Source of the DNA: Nitzschia sp. pyKryTriq1
Taxonomy: Eukaryota; Bacillariophyta; Bacillariophyceae; Bacillariales; Bacillariaceae
DNA length: 64,000 bases
Assembly: GCA_956465555.1 (NCBI GenBank)
Contig: OY101130.1
Location: 310,001 to 374,000, forward strand
Reading direction: 5' to 3'
The notes beneath the pieces were generated by a model. The model saw only the letters and a program-made list of their open reading frames with translations. It was not told the origin of the DNA and ran no database searches. Position numbers and translations under genes: made by a program. Positions 1-11,072 of this stretch are shown here, piece after piece. The stretch's first letter is position 1, and each line of letters starts with the position of its first letter.

Positions 1-158
1 GGGTTGGTGATGATGGTCGGTGCGATGAACAATTCAATCTTTATTTTCCCTCCTTACGAATCATTCATCTGTTGAATCATCATCATCATCATCATCATCT
101 ACACCTAATACAAGAGCAAAATACTACGCTCAGGAGAAAAATCTCCAATAATATAATC

Positions 159-1637
159 ATGAGTGCTGATGCTGATGCTGATGCTGATGCTGATGCTGAT
201 TCCACCGCCAGCAGCGTCGACGACGACCAGCAGTCCTCCCCTACTACGGATGATGATGGTGATGATGATGAGGAGGAGGAGGAGGAGGAAGTTTCCAGGA
301 AGATCAAGAGTGACGCTGACCACGGCGTTCTCGAACCCAAAACACCACCACTCGAGGACTCAGCGGAATCATCGTCCAAAGCGTCCAATGTTGGTGGCAG
401 TGGTATTAGTAACAAGAATGAAAATCACAAGGAAGAAACTGGTGTTAGTGCTACTGGTACGACCAACACAAAGAACAAGAAGAACAAAATCCCCTCGCGC
501 AAAACCAAGAAACGCAGTCGCAAAGACTTTGCCATGGATGCCCTGGACCAACAGTTGGCATTGAAACAAGATCGATATGACAAGTTATTGTATATTGCCA
601 AAAAGCAACTGGCCAAACAAGCCAAGCAGGTCCGAACCTTTATGGTGCAGCGCAACATTCGAAAGCTCAAGAATGATAGCAACAACAACAACAACAACAA
701 CAACAGCAGCAGCAGCAGCAGCAAAGGCGACGACAAGAACGACGAGGAGGAAGAACAGGAGCAGCAGCAGCAGCAGCGACTGCTCCAGCCGCTCAAAGAT
801 TTGCCAATCGATTTGGTAGTTGAACAAGCGATTCGTCAATTGGGTTTGATTCATGCCAATCCCAATCCAGAAACGACCTTTACTCCCCCAGTGGCAGTGC
901 CCATGGAACAATCCAAACTCATTTCGTCCGTTTTGGATCACAAACGATTCCAGTCGGCCCTGGAAGAATGGAACGAAAAGGTTGCCGACTTTCGACGGTT
1001 TTGCTTAATGATGGACGATAGCAATAACAACAAATTTACTCCGTCCAGTGATGCGATCCCTACGACGAAACGAGGTAAAAAAGGCAACAAGAAGCGACAA
1101 CAGACCACCACTTCCCTACGACCACAGCAAAGTGATCAGCAGCAGCAACAACAACAACAGGAGCAACCCACATCGTTCTTTATCAGAAGCTTGAATAATA
1201 ATAATGATCAAGAAGCATTGCAAGAAATCCAGGAGGAGACTGAAAACAATGCCATGCTCGCGTATGGTCCCGCGGCTACCATGGCGGAAGGGGAGTTTGC
1301 TAAACCCAAGAATCGACAAGGACAACGGGCTCGCAAAGCCAAAGCTCTAGCGATTCAATCCAAAAAGGAAGGCCGACAATACCAATCCTTGAATTGGAGA
1401 GAAGAAAAGACGACGGCACAGAAAAACGATGATGAATCTAAATCCAACAACAACAACAACAAAAAGTCGTCGTCGAAGCAGCATGGCGAAACCAAGTCCA
1501 AGGCTGTCGCTGCTGTCAAGAAGCACCAGCCGCCATCAGCAGAGGATGCCGCATCCCAACATCCATCTTGGGTCGCCAAACAACAGCAAAAATCTGGTAT
1601 CGTGGCCTTTCAAGGGAAGAAGATTACCTTTGACTAG
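159..1637 (+). CDS. BUD22: BUD22/SRFBP1-like ribosome biogenesis protein
   Basis: Single-exon gene of 492 residues from the first in-frame ATG at 159; the open frame reaches back to 72 only through a non-ATG codon. Proteins of this family (yeast Bud22, animal SRFBP1) act in the nucleolus in 18S rRNA maturation and small-subunit assembly. The best family evidence is the extreme C-terminus, HPSWVAKQQQ followed by GKKITFD, which matches the family signature HPSW-x-AK...FxGkKixFD. The N-terminal third has the expected basic helical segment (LDQQLALKQDRYDKLLYIAKK). The rest is low complexity: an AD dipeptide run, acidic stretches, and poly-N, poly-S and poly-Q tracts, so only the ends are conserved. 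The C-terminal assignment is fairly firm; the exact role in this alga is inferred. Confidence 0.75.
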   Translation: MSADADADADADADSTASSVDDDQQSSPTTDDDGDDDEEEEEEEVSRKIKSDADHGVLEPKTPPLEDSAESSSKASNVGGSGISNKNENHKEETGVSATGTTNTKNKKNKIPSRKTKKRSRKDFAMDALDQQLALKQDRYDKLLYIAKKQLAKQAKQVRTFMVQRNIRKLKNDSNNNNNNNNSSSSSSKGDDKNDEEEEQEQQQQQRLLQPLKDLPIDLVVEQAIRQLGLIHANPNPETTFTPPVAVPMEQSKLISSVLDHKRFQSALEEWNEKVADFRRFCLMMDDSNNNKFTPSSDAIPTTKRGKKGNKKRQQTTTSLRPQQSDQQQQQQQQEQPTSFFIRSLNNNNDQEALQEIQEETENNAMLAYGPAATMAEGEFAKPKNRQGQRARKAKALAIQSKKEGRQYQSLNWREEKTTAQKNDDESKSNNNNNKKSSSKQHGETKSKAVAAVKKHQPPSAEDAASQHPSWVAKQQQKSGIVAFQGKKITFD

Positions 1638-2022
1638 TAGTAGTATTAGACCAGAATTGGTATGGTGGACCTGTGAGGCGTCTTCTCGAAGTCCATGTGC
1701 ACCACTCTACATGTAGCTAGTAGAATCTTCTAAGATGATGCGTTATTAACCTCTTTCGAGTAGTCTGGATCACTTTACGTACGTACTTGTACTACTAAAC
1801 GTACGCTACAAAAGGGCAGTCGCTACTCAACTAGACTAATATTAGAGAGAGTGCGTTGTATTTCTTGTGCTACTACTAGACTACTATTAGGCTTGCTGCA
1901 AGGTGTCTAAAAAAGCCCGGGACCGGATCAATATTTCGCTCGCCGTCCTACCACCATTCCACGCGCCAACAAGTTTTCACCCACCTGGATGCGCATGTTG
2001 GTGTCATTGGCTCTAGCTGTTC
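1638..2022. other. Intergenic 3'-3' region
   Basis: Convergent gap between the BUD22-like gene and the syntaxin-like gene, so it holds both 3' ends. It is rich in CTAGTAG and GTAC words. On the minus strand a 35-codon open frame continues directly past the syntaxin stop in another frame (to about 1930). No membrane-spanning segment is visible in it. Confidence 0.5.
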
Positions 2023-3388
2023 TTACGATATTGTACAATTGGCGTTATTGTATCGATCGTTGGCTTTTTGCACTTGTTCCAATCCCGACTCGGCATTATC
2101 GCGAGCGTCTTCCATTTGATTTTCAATTTGATCCACTTGCTCTTGCTGCGATCCCACAATGTGTGCTAGATCCTTGTAGATTTCATTGACAGTATGCATT
2201 CCCTTGTTGATATTGCGGATTTCCTCCTCTCGTTCTCGCATAATCTCCTCTTGTAATTTCTGTCGTTGTGGTTGTGAAAAGCGAAAAGTCAAGGCCAGGA
2301 AGGCATATGAGAAAGACGTGTGAGAAAGCGAGGTTTCCAACATGAATATACCCAAACAAGGAGATCAAAGGATAGTCGATCCGTGTATCAATCAATCAAT
2401 CAATCAATCAGTCAATTCAGTATATTCTTTGATTTTGTACGTCATCAATACTCACATCTTGTTGGATTTGCAATTGAAATCGTTCTTGTTCGAGTTGCAA
2501 GACATTGGCGGCCGCATTTTCTTCCATGGCAGCGGATAATGTAGCACCAGCACCACCCCGCTGTTGCAATTGCTTTTGCTGCCGACTAACCTTGGCCTTG
2601 GCCGAATGTGCCAATCCTTGCACTCGTTCAAAATCTCGTTCCAACTTTGTCAATGTAGTAGCTTGATTTTGATTACTACTACCTGCATGTTGTTTGCGTT
2701 GAGCTACAATCAAATCCTTGACGCGTTGTTCCAGTTGTCTCAAAACATCTAATTGCACATTGTATCTGCGTGTGATGTGTGTGTGTGTGTGTGTATCGTG
2801 AGAAACTGGTACTGCAATGTGCAGCAGTAGACTGGCTGAAGACTGACGTATATTATGAATGCACTTACTGTTGCTCTAGTTCCTCCCGTGCGGCCTGTTT
2901 GCTGGCGCTGGTTGTCGTCAAGAGTTGCTGGGCAATCTTTTCTAGAATTCCGACATTTCTCTACCAAACAAGAACAAACCAAAGAAACAGGAATGGGTGA
3001 GCGAGAAAAAATGAGGGAAAGAGAAGGAGTCAGGGACTGAGAGCCTGAGCAACCTGCCAGAGGTCGTCCTCGATCCTAAATGATCTCTCCATTGCCCTTC
3101 CAACAACACGTCGCTGCGATGTATTGCTCTCTACGGAACCCAACCCAACCCAACCCAATCCAACCTATCATCACCCCGTACTAATACATCACCCACCTGA
3201 TATTGCAAGAGAGCTTCCGAAATTTGAGTGACCGAACTTGTCGACGACGACGCAGATCCCATCATTCCTCCACCCCAACCACCCGACGATGGTGTCGTCG
3301 CTGTGGCTCTGTTGGTGGCTTGCCCACCGTACGTGGCATTCGCTGGTTGACGCCGTGAATTGTTGCGACCCACATCTTGAAAGCTCAT
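2023..3388 (-). CDS. Qa-SNARE (syntaxin-like), four exons, no visible membrane anchor
   Basis: Exons read on the minus strand: 3388-3197, 2960-2869, 2765-2456 and 2259-2023. The first three introns begin GTGGGT, GTAAGT and GTGAGT and end in AG, and the joined frame of about 275 residues is continuous across all junctions. Syntaxins are membrane-fusion proteins. Here an N-terminal coiled-coil region is followed by a SNARE motif (EEIRNINKGMHTVNEIYKDL, then a VGSQ-containing layer-0 glutamine). The order resembles syntaxin-7/PEP12-type Qa-SNAREs. The family normally ends in one transmembrane helix. Here the reading frame stops shortly after the SNARE motif (NNANCTIS). A possible 5' splice site (GTAAGAA) lies in the last codons, so a further exon may exist, but no hydrophobic exon is obvious downstream. 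Confidence 0.7.
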
Positions 3389-4237
3389 CCTGTCTCTCGT
3401 CTGATTTTTGAAAAGAAATGAAAATGAAACACTGGCGGACTGACGACTTCTCTACAGTACCGTACCGGTTTGCTCTCACACGCCCGATCTCACAGTTTCA
3501 ATGCTTGCTTGCAACGTACGAAGATGTGAATGGGACAAAACAGCAACAAAATCGTGGTTGTTTCCTTGTGTGTTTTGTCGGAGTTCAAGAAGCACTCCCA
3601 AGTAGTTTCTTATCGTATGCTAAATATGCTGCTTGTATCGTGCGTCTCTTTTCTGTGCTTCATTCATCTCCATGGCCGCCTACAGTATTACGAACTTGAT
3701 GATGCGAATTGACGGTTTTTGCGTGGGTGCTTCCGTTTTGTCCCGCCGAACGCCACAGAAAGTGCGTACAATTCGTACCATGAATGGCGTAGACGCACGC
3801 ACGGGCCGCCCTTGGTTCTGGCGCGCCGGCCGCTGCTTCGAAAAAACCGATGGAGTTGAGTTATTCGACTAAAATTGGGAATTCTGGCCAAATTACCGCG
3901 TACTAGTACGACTCGTCCAGAGTCAGTTAGTCAGGACACGTACTGTGCCGGTAGTATCAAGGTCTTCGTCCTGTACTACTAGGGCTAGTAGAGAAAGAGA
4001 ATCGAAGTCTACTCTCTGTCTACTCTGTACTTGTACCTCCAAAGGTGTTACTCATCAATGAAATAATTTCTATGTTCAATATGTAAGTATTCTCTTTATT
4101 GTTGATATGAATGAATGAATGAACATGTACAAAAATCTCGCGGTAGCAAGAGTCAGTCGTCAAGAAGAAGTCGTCACATTTTTTTCATTCCCATCCCCTC
4201 TCGTATTCCACCACACTCTCTAGTAGGCGAGTATAGC
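3389..4237. other. Intergenic, promoter side of the SNARE gene
   Basis: Upstream of the syntaxin-like gene and downstream of the adenylate kinase gene, both on the minus strand. Short frames are present but none has a recognisable protein, codon pattern or splice partner. No repeat or RNA gene was seen. Confidence 0.4.
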
Positions 4238-5847
4238 CTATCCCGTTGCTGCCGTCGTGTCATTGCTATTTCCACTACCACTGCTAGTACCACTACCACT
4301 AGTACCACTACCAGCACTACCGATAGTGCTTGCACCGAGAGGACTTCCTCCTCGGCTACCAGACATGCCATTCGGCAAAATGGCCGCTGCCGTACTGGAA
4401 GAAGACGGATCGATCTTGGTGGCTGGTCGCATCAATCGTCCAATCGCACACAATTGTTCCCACACGCTGTCGGCACTTCCAGAACAATCCAAATTGACCA
4501 CGGGGACATGTTGTTCTCGCAACCATTCCAGTGTCGAGTTGTGATACTTGTGATAGGTACGAAGTCGTTTCAGGGCCGTATGGATGTTGTCATCCGCACG
4601 TCCTTCTCCTGTGCCGGAAGCCGTCGATTGGGCACCTCGTTTCAAAATCCGTTCCATCAAAATCGTATCGTCGCATTCCAAATGCAAGGCCAATTCCGGG
4701 ACGCCACACAATTCGACTAAATCATGGGCATTTTGAAGACTTCTAGGAAATCCATCCAACAGGACACGTTTTCCCGGATGATTCCGCATGACGCGTCGCA
4801 TCAATGTGACAATGACGGCCGACGACACCAATTCCCCACGTTCCATAATTTCCCGCACCTGTTTGCCCAAGACGGTATCGCGTCGGACTTCGTCTCTCAA
4901 TAAATCTCCACTACTCAAATGGACGATGCCGCATTCCTTGACGAGACGATTCGACAAGACTCCCTTACCACTTCCTGGTCCACCCACGACCAAAATGATC
5001 CCGGCGGGGGCGCTGCCCAAAATGACATCGGAACTATGTAAGAATTCCTACATAAAAAGTGAAACGAAAAAAGGGGGGGGGGATGATGGCGTAGAAAGGG
5101 GAAAGGGAAGGAAGGAAAGTGAGAAAGCCAGCAAGTTAGTATATCCCAGCATCATCATCATCATCATTGTATGTTGGGCCATTCAAGTCAAACAATGTTG
5201 TAATGTTGTACTGGCAATAATATAATATATGTAAATGTACTCACATCCAATTCAATAGTACCGTCCCCATTGATATCGGCACTTTGAAAGAGTCGTTCGA
5301 GCGTTTCTTGATCCAAATGTTCTCCCACGGCTCGCAAGAGTTGTCGCAATCCTTCCAAATCCAAATATCGACCACTGACATCGCAATCGACGGCATATTT
5401 GTGAAACAAATCAATCAAGGCATTGCGATCGCATTCCACAAAGGCACGAGAACCGGGCAATTCCTCTTCCACAAAGTCATGAAGAGGGACATCGGCGACG
5501 CGATTACTGGGTTCTCGAAACGAACCAATACTTGTAGTACCACTACTGGTATGCAAAAATGAGATCGTCGTGTCGCTGGAGGCAAATCTCATGGAAGGTC
5601 TTGTTGATGTTGTTGATGATGTTGATGTGGCTTTTATTGTCGCAGCGGCTGCTCTTGCGGCGGTGGAGGGGGACGGCGACGGCGACGGCGACGACGACTG
5701 GCCTAGCACGAGGCGGTGAGAGGAGGCACTCGTAGCGGTAGACCAGGCGGCGGGGATAGCGGTACTCGCAATACTGCGACGAGCACATCCACGAGCAGTG
5801 GCAGCAGCAACCATGGTAGAACAACTGGCGAAGGAAAACACCGTCAT
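4238..5847 (-). CDS. EF-hand/adenylate kinase fusion with N-terminal targeting peptide
   Basis: Two exons on the minus strand: 5847-5245 and 5047-4238, with a GTGAGT...AG intron, giving 470 residues. The chosen ATG at 5847 begins a Ser/Ala/Arg-rich, acid-poor leader typical of an organellar presequence; upstream in-frame codons are low complexity. Residues about 120-205 hold an EF-hand pair: a degenerate first hand and a canonical loop, DINGDGTIELDE, split by the intron between loop positions 11 and 12. The second exon is a short-form adenylate/nucleoside-monophosphate kinase with P-loop GGPGSGKG, LSSGDLLRDEV, LLDGFPRS and RADDN. It should transfer phosphate between ATP and AMP (or another NMP), plausibly under calcium control. 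The C-terminus is a Ser/Gly tail. The kinase identity is firm; AMP versus UMP/CMP specificity is open. Confidence 0.85.
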
Positions 5848-6482
5848 CTGCTGTATCAATGTTGTATCAATGAATGTGAGAGTTCCAGACAATACTCGTA
5901 CTCGTACTCGTACAGCAGCAGCAGCAGCAGCAGCAGCAACAATGCGAAAAAGGCGAAGAATAAAAATAAGATGAACTTTTCGCCACCCACATATCATCAT
6001 TATCGCGCTCACTCACATCATCATCATTCTCACGAACATCATCGATCACGCCCTTTGCGACGACATCATCGCGAGGTGCCGGAGGTTCGAAGAATCACTA
6101 ATCTCGCGTGGGCCAATCAAAAGCAAGTATGTCTCTTTTAACTTTTCGAACATAGGCATGTCTATAGGTATATATAGTAGCTAAGAAAATACAGTGTCTT
6201 ACCCGTGCGTGCGGCGTGCGTGCGCTTTTTTGCGATGCGCTTAGTTAGTGGTGATTGATGATTAGATCAAGATTATTGTTTCCCGCCAAATTTCTTTGGC
6301 AGCCAAAAAGAGTTGTTGTAAGGAAGGATCTCATGGCTGCTGCTGTCTTGGGTGTTCCCATGCATGGTATTGTTTCACCTGACAATACAAGTAGATCGAC
6401 CCGCTACTAGCTAGGAGTAATACCAGGACTGACCGACTGAACAGAACAGTACAGTACTGGGTACTGTTGCAGTAATTATTGA
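5848..6482. promoter_or_regulatory. Divergent promoter region
   Basis: Lies between the minus-strand EF-hand adenylate kinase and a plus-strand small membrane protein. It contains CAG and CTCGTA short tandem runs near 5900-5940 and CATCAT runs near 5995-6050. A TATATATAG stretch lies near 6170 on the plus side. No gene is supported. Confidence 0.35.
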
Positions 6483-6824
6483 ATGCCTATTTCCGGTAGT
6501 AGTAGTACTCATCGTCCTGCTGCTGCTCCACTTGGTGGAAATTTGGTATTGGCATCCTTACTGGCTATTCTTTCCTACGTTCCCTTTGAATGGGTCGCCA
6601 AGGGCAGTTTGATCGTGTGCGCCTTTTTATTCATTGTCGATCCCTTTCCTCCCATTTCAAGACTCTTGGCAATTGTCAGTCTATTTGTGGTGTATGGATT
6701 GACCAAATTACATAATCAACATCAAGAACAAGAACAAGCAGCAGCTAGTAGTACTGCTGCTGCTCAAGAAGAAGAAATCACCATTCTTTCTACTAGTACG
6801 GAAAAAGACAAAAAGACTGAATAA
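6483..6824 (+). CDS. Small membrane protein, unknown
   Basis: 113 residues from an ATG. Two hydrophobic helices are predicted by eye: about residues 20-50 (NLVLASLLAILSYVPFEWV onward) and 58-75 (SRLLAIVSLFVVYGLT). The tail is polar and Q/A/E-rich. The family is not recognised. The frame, hydrophobic pattern and clean start support a real gene. A small organelle-membrane or ER protein is possible but unproven. Confidence 0.5.
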   Translation: MPISGSSSTHRPAAAPLGGNLVLASLLAILSYVPFEWVAKGSLIVCAFLFIVDPFPPISRLLAIVSLFVVYGLTKLHNQHQEQEQAAASSTAAAQEEEITILSTSTEKDKKTE

Positions 6825-6877
6825 GCAAAGGAGAGAAAAAGAGAAAGAGAAAAGGAAGAAGAAGGAGCAACAAAATA

Positions 6878-7210
6878 ATGGTACGAAAAACATCCGACAG
6901 TCGTAGCCGACACAAACAAGCCAAAAAAGAAAATATTACCGGTAGTAGTACTATCAGGGGCAAAACAACACGAAGTCGTCAACGAGAACACGAGCAGCAA
7001 GAAGAAAAAGAAGAGGAAGAGAGGAGACGAAGAATGGCCGCCGGCGGCACCGCTCAGGGCAATCATGATCCCACCATGGCAGCCACACATCCTCCGAATT
7101 GCGAATGTATGAGATTGCGACCTGGTATGTTTCTTCCTGCATCATTGCAAGAAAACGACGATGAACCTGTTTTTGGCGACGAAGATGTTGGTGAAAATGA
7201 CAAGGCGTGA
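6878..7210 (+). CDS. Small basic then acidic protein, unknown
   Basis: 110 residues beginning 54 bases after the preceding stop. The N-terminal half is basic and R/K/E-rich, a long charged helix. The C-terminal half has a compact PPNCECMRLRPGMF motif and an acidic end (DEPVFGDEDVGEND). The short spacing could mean a separate gene or the tail of a misread transcript. No known family is recognised. Confidence 0.35.
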   Translation: MVRKTSDSRSRHKQAKKENITGSSTIRGKTTRSRQREHEQQEEKEEEERRRRMAAGGTAQGNHDPTMAATHPPNCECMRLRPGMFLPASLQENDDEPVFGDEDVGENDKA

Positions 7211-7468
7211 TAATGATGAGCTGCTTTGTGGTGGTGGTTGGGTGGTCGTACGAACTGTCAAAGAGTGCGAGGACTACTACTACTAGTTGTTGTGAATAGA
7301 TGATTGAAGAATATTCGTCACAGCAAGCCCAATAATGCACGAAAAGAAGAACACGCATACGTATTCTTTGAGAACGCCCTGCGTTTACTAGCTTGACCAT
7401 CATTATTTGAAAGCACGCATACTCACGCCTAGTTCTATCTCGAATCTCTAGCTACTAGTAGTAGACCA

Positions 7469-7735
7469 TCATTCATAGGCAGTTGCGTTTGTTACTAGTA
7501 GACGATTCGCAGCCAGCATTAACTTGCAGCAGCACGACGGTTCACTGGCTACTGCTGCATCATAACGACTCGCTTCTCGACAGGCTTCCATCATCAGGGA
7601 GCTGAGCGACCTGCCGAATGATTTCCCACTGGTTCCCGACTTGCAAACCTGAGATAAGAGCATAAAGTGCGTCATTGTAGGAAGCAAAATTCCGTCAGGT
7701 TCGACGACTTGATCGACTTCTGGCCAAAATGCGGA
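7469..7735 (-). pseudogene. Open minus-strand frame, possible gene remnant
   Basis: About 88 codons are open on the minus strand (FWPEVDQVVEPDGILLPTM and onward) without a convincing start or splice site. Composition is protein-like but no family is recognised. It could be a degraded exon or chance. The rest of 7211-8169 shows nothing else. Confidence 0.2.
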
Positions 7736-8169
7736 TGAACGATGATGAGATTTGTTGAAATATCTCTGACTCTTCCTACTCTCGGGGACTAACTCTGTAC
7801 CCCAGTAGGTCTGTTGATAATAATACCGTAGTAGAAGTTGACTAGCTAGACTCGAGTCTTACTCAGTTCGTGCTATCAATTATATTATGAGACGACGAAC
7901 TATCCTTTCGTCTCTCTCTCTTCTAAAACTAATCGTGGTTCGAGATCTTGCTCGACACCACTCAACCATATGTATTAGGATCCGTACAGTACTGCTTCTA
8001 CAGCATGCTACTGTTGGATCTTTCCGTCTTCCAAGACTAACCAAGAGCAGCCTGCTAGCACTCAAGCCTCCAACGACCATGTATACTTCTGGTGCATATG
8101 CTCATCGCAAGTTCTCCCTGGTGTAGTCTTCTACTCGTCCTGGTACGTCCCAGTCTAGCCATATTCATT

Positions 8170-8621
8170 GGAACACTTATTGGGACCTCCATAAATCATC
8201 GACTTGGATCCATTGAATTCATGACCGGAAGGAACGCGGCAGGTTTGACTCATTCGATCTTCCGACGATCGAAACGTTACGGGACTCGTATCCGTGAATG
8301 AAACTCGATGCTTCTTGACATCCTCCCTTTCGATAGCTCGGAAGATGGTCTTGGAGATAGTACCATCCTTCAGCTCGGTAGCTAGCTTGGAGTGAATTGC
8401 TTCCGTCACGTTCTTGGTCTCCAAGTCTCCAAAGTTGTTCTCGGAATGGCAGAACAGTACTCGGAGCCTGGGAACACTTATTGGGACCTCCATAAATCAT
8501 GGACTTGGATCCATTGAATTCATGACCGGAAGGAACGCGGCAGGTTTGACTCATTCGATCTTCCGACGATCGAAACGTTACGGGACTCGTATCCGTGAAC
8601 GAAACTCGATGCTTCTTGACA
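8170..8621. repeat. 151-bp block repeated at 301-bp spacing
   Basis: Copies at 8170-8320 and 8471-8621 match with about two mismatches over 151 bases. On the minus strand both copies encode the same peptide (VKKHRVSFTDTSPV onward). The spacer is also open in one frame (SENNFGDLETKNVTEAIHSK), but the frames do not join across the repeats. This looks like a tandemly duplicated fragment of an unidentified coding sequence, now broken. The stretch from 8622 to 8872 shows nothing else. Confidence 0.6.
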
Positions 8622-8872
8622 GAGATTCTTTTCTTGGCTTCGATCACGAATCTCGACTGACGGGTGGCGAGTCTGACCGCCAACCGCCAACTAGCATACA
8701 GGTATTCAGCTTTTTTGGCGCCAAATCTTAGAAAGCCACACCAATAAAAGCAATTTCAGCCGCATCCTTTCATCCAACAACAAAGAGCGATGACTCACTC
8801 TTTTTCCCACAACAGGGAAGCCTGGATACATTTGATTTGGTCATGCATGAATAGTACGTACGAAGTACCAAG

Positions 8873-10789
8873 ATGGCACAGGACAACATATTGAGAGCAT
8901 CCCAAAATGGTTCAGCGGACGAAGTCAAGAAAATGCTGCCTCCTCGAACTCCTTCGTCCACCAGCAGCGGAAGTGAGGATGATTCCTCATTATCGGCAGC
9001 AGACAATCATGGTGGTCGTCACCAACCCCAAAACCAGGAGCAGAGCCTCATGTATTCGTCTCCGGCAACCAAACGACAGGTTAAAAAAGTGCGGATCGGA
9101 GGACCAGGTACGATCCTTCCCTTTTGGTTCGAAAGTCTTCTATCATGGATCTTTGCTATTTCTTGTTTGGGCGTGGCACTCTATCACTGGATCCAACAAA
9201 TATTTGGATCCTGGATGGTGTTCTTCGTCCCTTCTGTTCTCGGCTTCTCCACTCAGCAACAACAACAACAACGAAGACGAAGACCGGTACTGCCACTCAT
9301 GACCCACAGTCGATACGAGACGATCCACACATCTGGTATCGAACGATATCAACAGCTGATACAATATTTGGAAGTGCAGCAGCAACAGCTGCTGCTGCAA
9401 AACAAAGAACCACAAGCAAGATCTTCATTCATCATCGAGGAATGGAGCGATCAAGATTGGATCGAAACGATTCGAAACGACCATATTGTACGACGATTGG
9501 TTTCATTGATTCGACTCCAGCAAGATGATATTCCCACCACACTGCAACAACCTTTATTGGGTCGATTCGAACGGATATGGCCCCAATTGCTTCAACTACC
9601 GCCTCTATTAGCGGCATCATCACTCTCAAAGACCGCGCCCCAACAGCATGATTCTTCGGCAGTCGAAATATCTGTTGTGACTTCCGCCTTCAAGGAAGAT
9701 GGTCGAGATTTGGTGATGAGATTCGAAAGACTTGTCGAACTGGCATCCCATCCGGAATGTGTTGAGTTGATACTTGTCAACGCGGGCCATAATACTGGTA
9801 GCGCTTTTCAGCATCAGAAAGAAGAATCATCATCATTGAATCATCTGATGACCAACTCCACCACGTTACACAGCAAGTTGGCGAAGATTACTATCATTGA
9901 TGGAATGGGTGGGGGTCGAGGCGCGTCCTTGAATCAAGGTGCCGCTCTAGCACAGGGACGGATATTGACATTTTTGCATGCGGATACCCGATTATCCGTG
10001 GGATGGGATACGGCCATTCGAAATGCCTTTGTGATTCCTCCGTCGTCCTCGTCCTCCTCCTCATCCAGCAAGAACCAGCAGCGTCCTTGCACAATAAACA
10101 CTGCTTGCGCCTTTTCCTTTGCGATCGATACGACGCCCCAAGGATTGCACGGAGGTCCGTTTCCTCCAGGCATCAAAGCGATTGAAACAACGGCCAACTG
10201 GAGGACTCATCTCTTTCATTTACCTTACGGAGATCAATGCTTGAGTATACCCAAAGTCTACTTTGATTATTTGGGTGGATATCCTCATCAATGTTTGATG
10301 GAAGATTACGAATTGGTCCGTCTGTTGAGGCATCGCGTCGCCGCCTATGATGATCGCAGCAGTATTACGGGTAGTAACGCCACCATCAGTTGTTCTTCCG
10401 TGGCGGTAAAAGAACGCCTGGCAATTTTACCTCAAAAAGCTTACTGTGGACCTCGACGATGGCAAACCTTTGGCGTCTTGTATGTCACGTACACCAATTC
10501 ACGCTGCGTGAATCTCTATGCCAGTAATGGAAGATTCACTCCGGACGATCTCTATCAAATCTACTATGGAGTTCGTCCAACAATAACAACAACTACTACT
10601 ACCAGCAGCAGCAGCAGCACCAGGAATGGTGATCAACACGATGATTCGGATAGAGGAGTGATGGAACAACAAGAAGAACGTGAACTCCTTGTCGAACGCC
10701 AAAATAAAAAGAGCCCATGGGAGCTCCATTTGCAAGAACTACTTTTGAAATACAATAAGACTGCTGGTACTTGTTCTAAAAGATACTAA
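8873..10789 (+). CDS. Membrane-anchored GT2-type glycosyltransferase (TIGR04283-like)
   Basis: Single exon, 638 residues, ATG at 8873. A hydrophobic anchor lies at about residues 85-125 (FESLLSWIFAISCLGVALYH). The catalytic region begins near residue 264 (ISVVTSAFKEDGRD). It continues through GGGRGASLNQGAALAQGR, the FLHADTRL metal-binding DxD-like motif near 366, PYGDQCLS near 452, LMEDYELVRLLR near 475, and a final CGPRRWQTFGVL. This order matches the bacterial-style 'transferase 2, rSAM/selenodomain-associated' family. Sugar donor and acceptor are unknown. Ser and Gln runs sit between motifs as insertions. Family assignment is good; the Golgi or ER location is inferred from the anchor. Confidence 0.75.
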   Translation: MAQDNILRASQNGSADEVKKMLPPRTPSSTSSGSEDDSSLSAADNHGGRHQPQNQEQSLMYSSPATKRQVKKVRIGGPGTILPFWFESLLSWIFAISCLGVALYHWIQQIFGSWMVFFVPSVLGFSTQQQQQQRRRRPVLPLMTHSRYETIHTSGIERYQQLIQYLEVQQQQLLLQNKEPQARSSFIIEEWSDQDWIETIRNDHIVRRLVSLIRLQQDDIPTTLQQPLLGRFERIWPQLLQLPPLLAASSLSKTAPQQHDSSAVEISVVTSAFKEDGRDLVMRFERLVELASHPECVELILVNAGHNTGSAFQHQKEESSSLNHLMTNSTTLHSKLAKITIIDGMGGGRGASLNQGAALAQGRILTFLHADTRLSVGWDTAIRNAFVIPPSSSSSSSSSKNQQRPCTINTACAFSFAIDTTPQGLHGGPFPPGIKAIETTANWRTHLFHLPYGDQCLSIPKVYFDYLGGYPHQCLMEDYELVRLLRHRVAAYDDRSSITGSNATISCSSVAVKERLAILPQKAYCGPRRWQTFGVLYVTYTNSRCVNLYASNGRFTPDDLYQIYYGVRPTITTTTTTSSSSSTRNGDQHDDSDRGVMEQQEERELLVERQNKKSPWELHLQELLLKYNKTAGTCSKRY

Positions 10790-11072
10790 CCGAATTTTGA
10801 CAGCAAAGCACCAAGCTACTTCTCCAACTGCTGGCTCCATCGATCGATCGTAGGGCGGTATACTAGTTCGAAGGTGACTGAATGCCACGATCGCATCAAC
10901 CTAGTTTCCACATTCTAGGAGTAAACTTCAAACATATAAGCATTCCTGAACCAAAACACTGCTGAAAATCCAGTTGAACTAGTAGATGAGTTTCCTGCTG
11001 TTCTTATTGCATATAGCTTCGGGTCTCGTCTCGTCCCCCCTTTTTATTTCTTCGTCATCATAAAGTCACTCA

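Noticed and set aside
425-796. Long minus-strand frame rich in Cys, Leu and Ser opposite the BUD22-like gene
   Set aside because: It is the antisense shadow of AAC/AGC/GAG repeats in the real coding frame.
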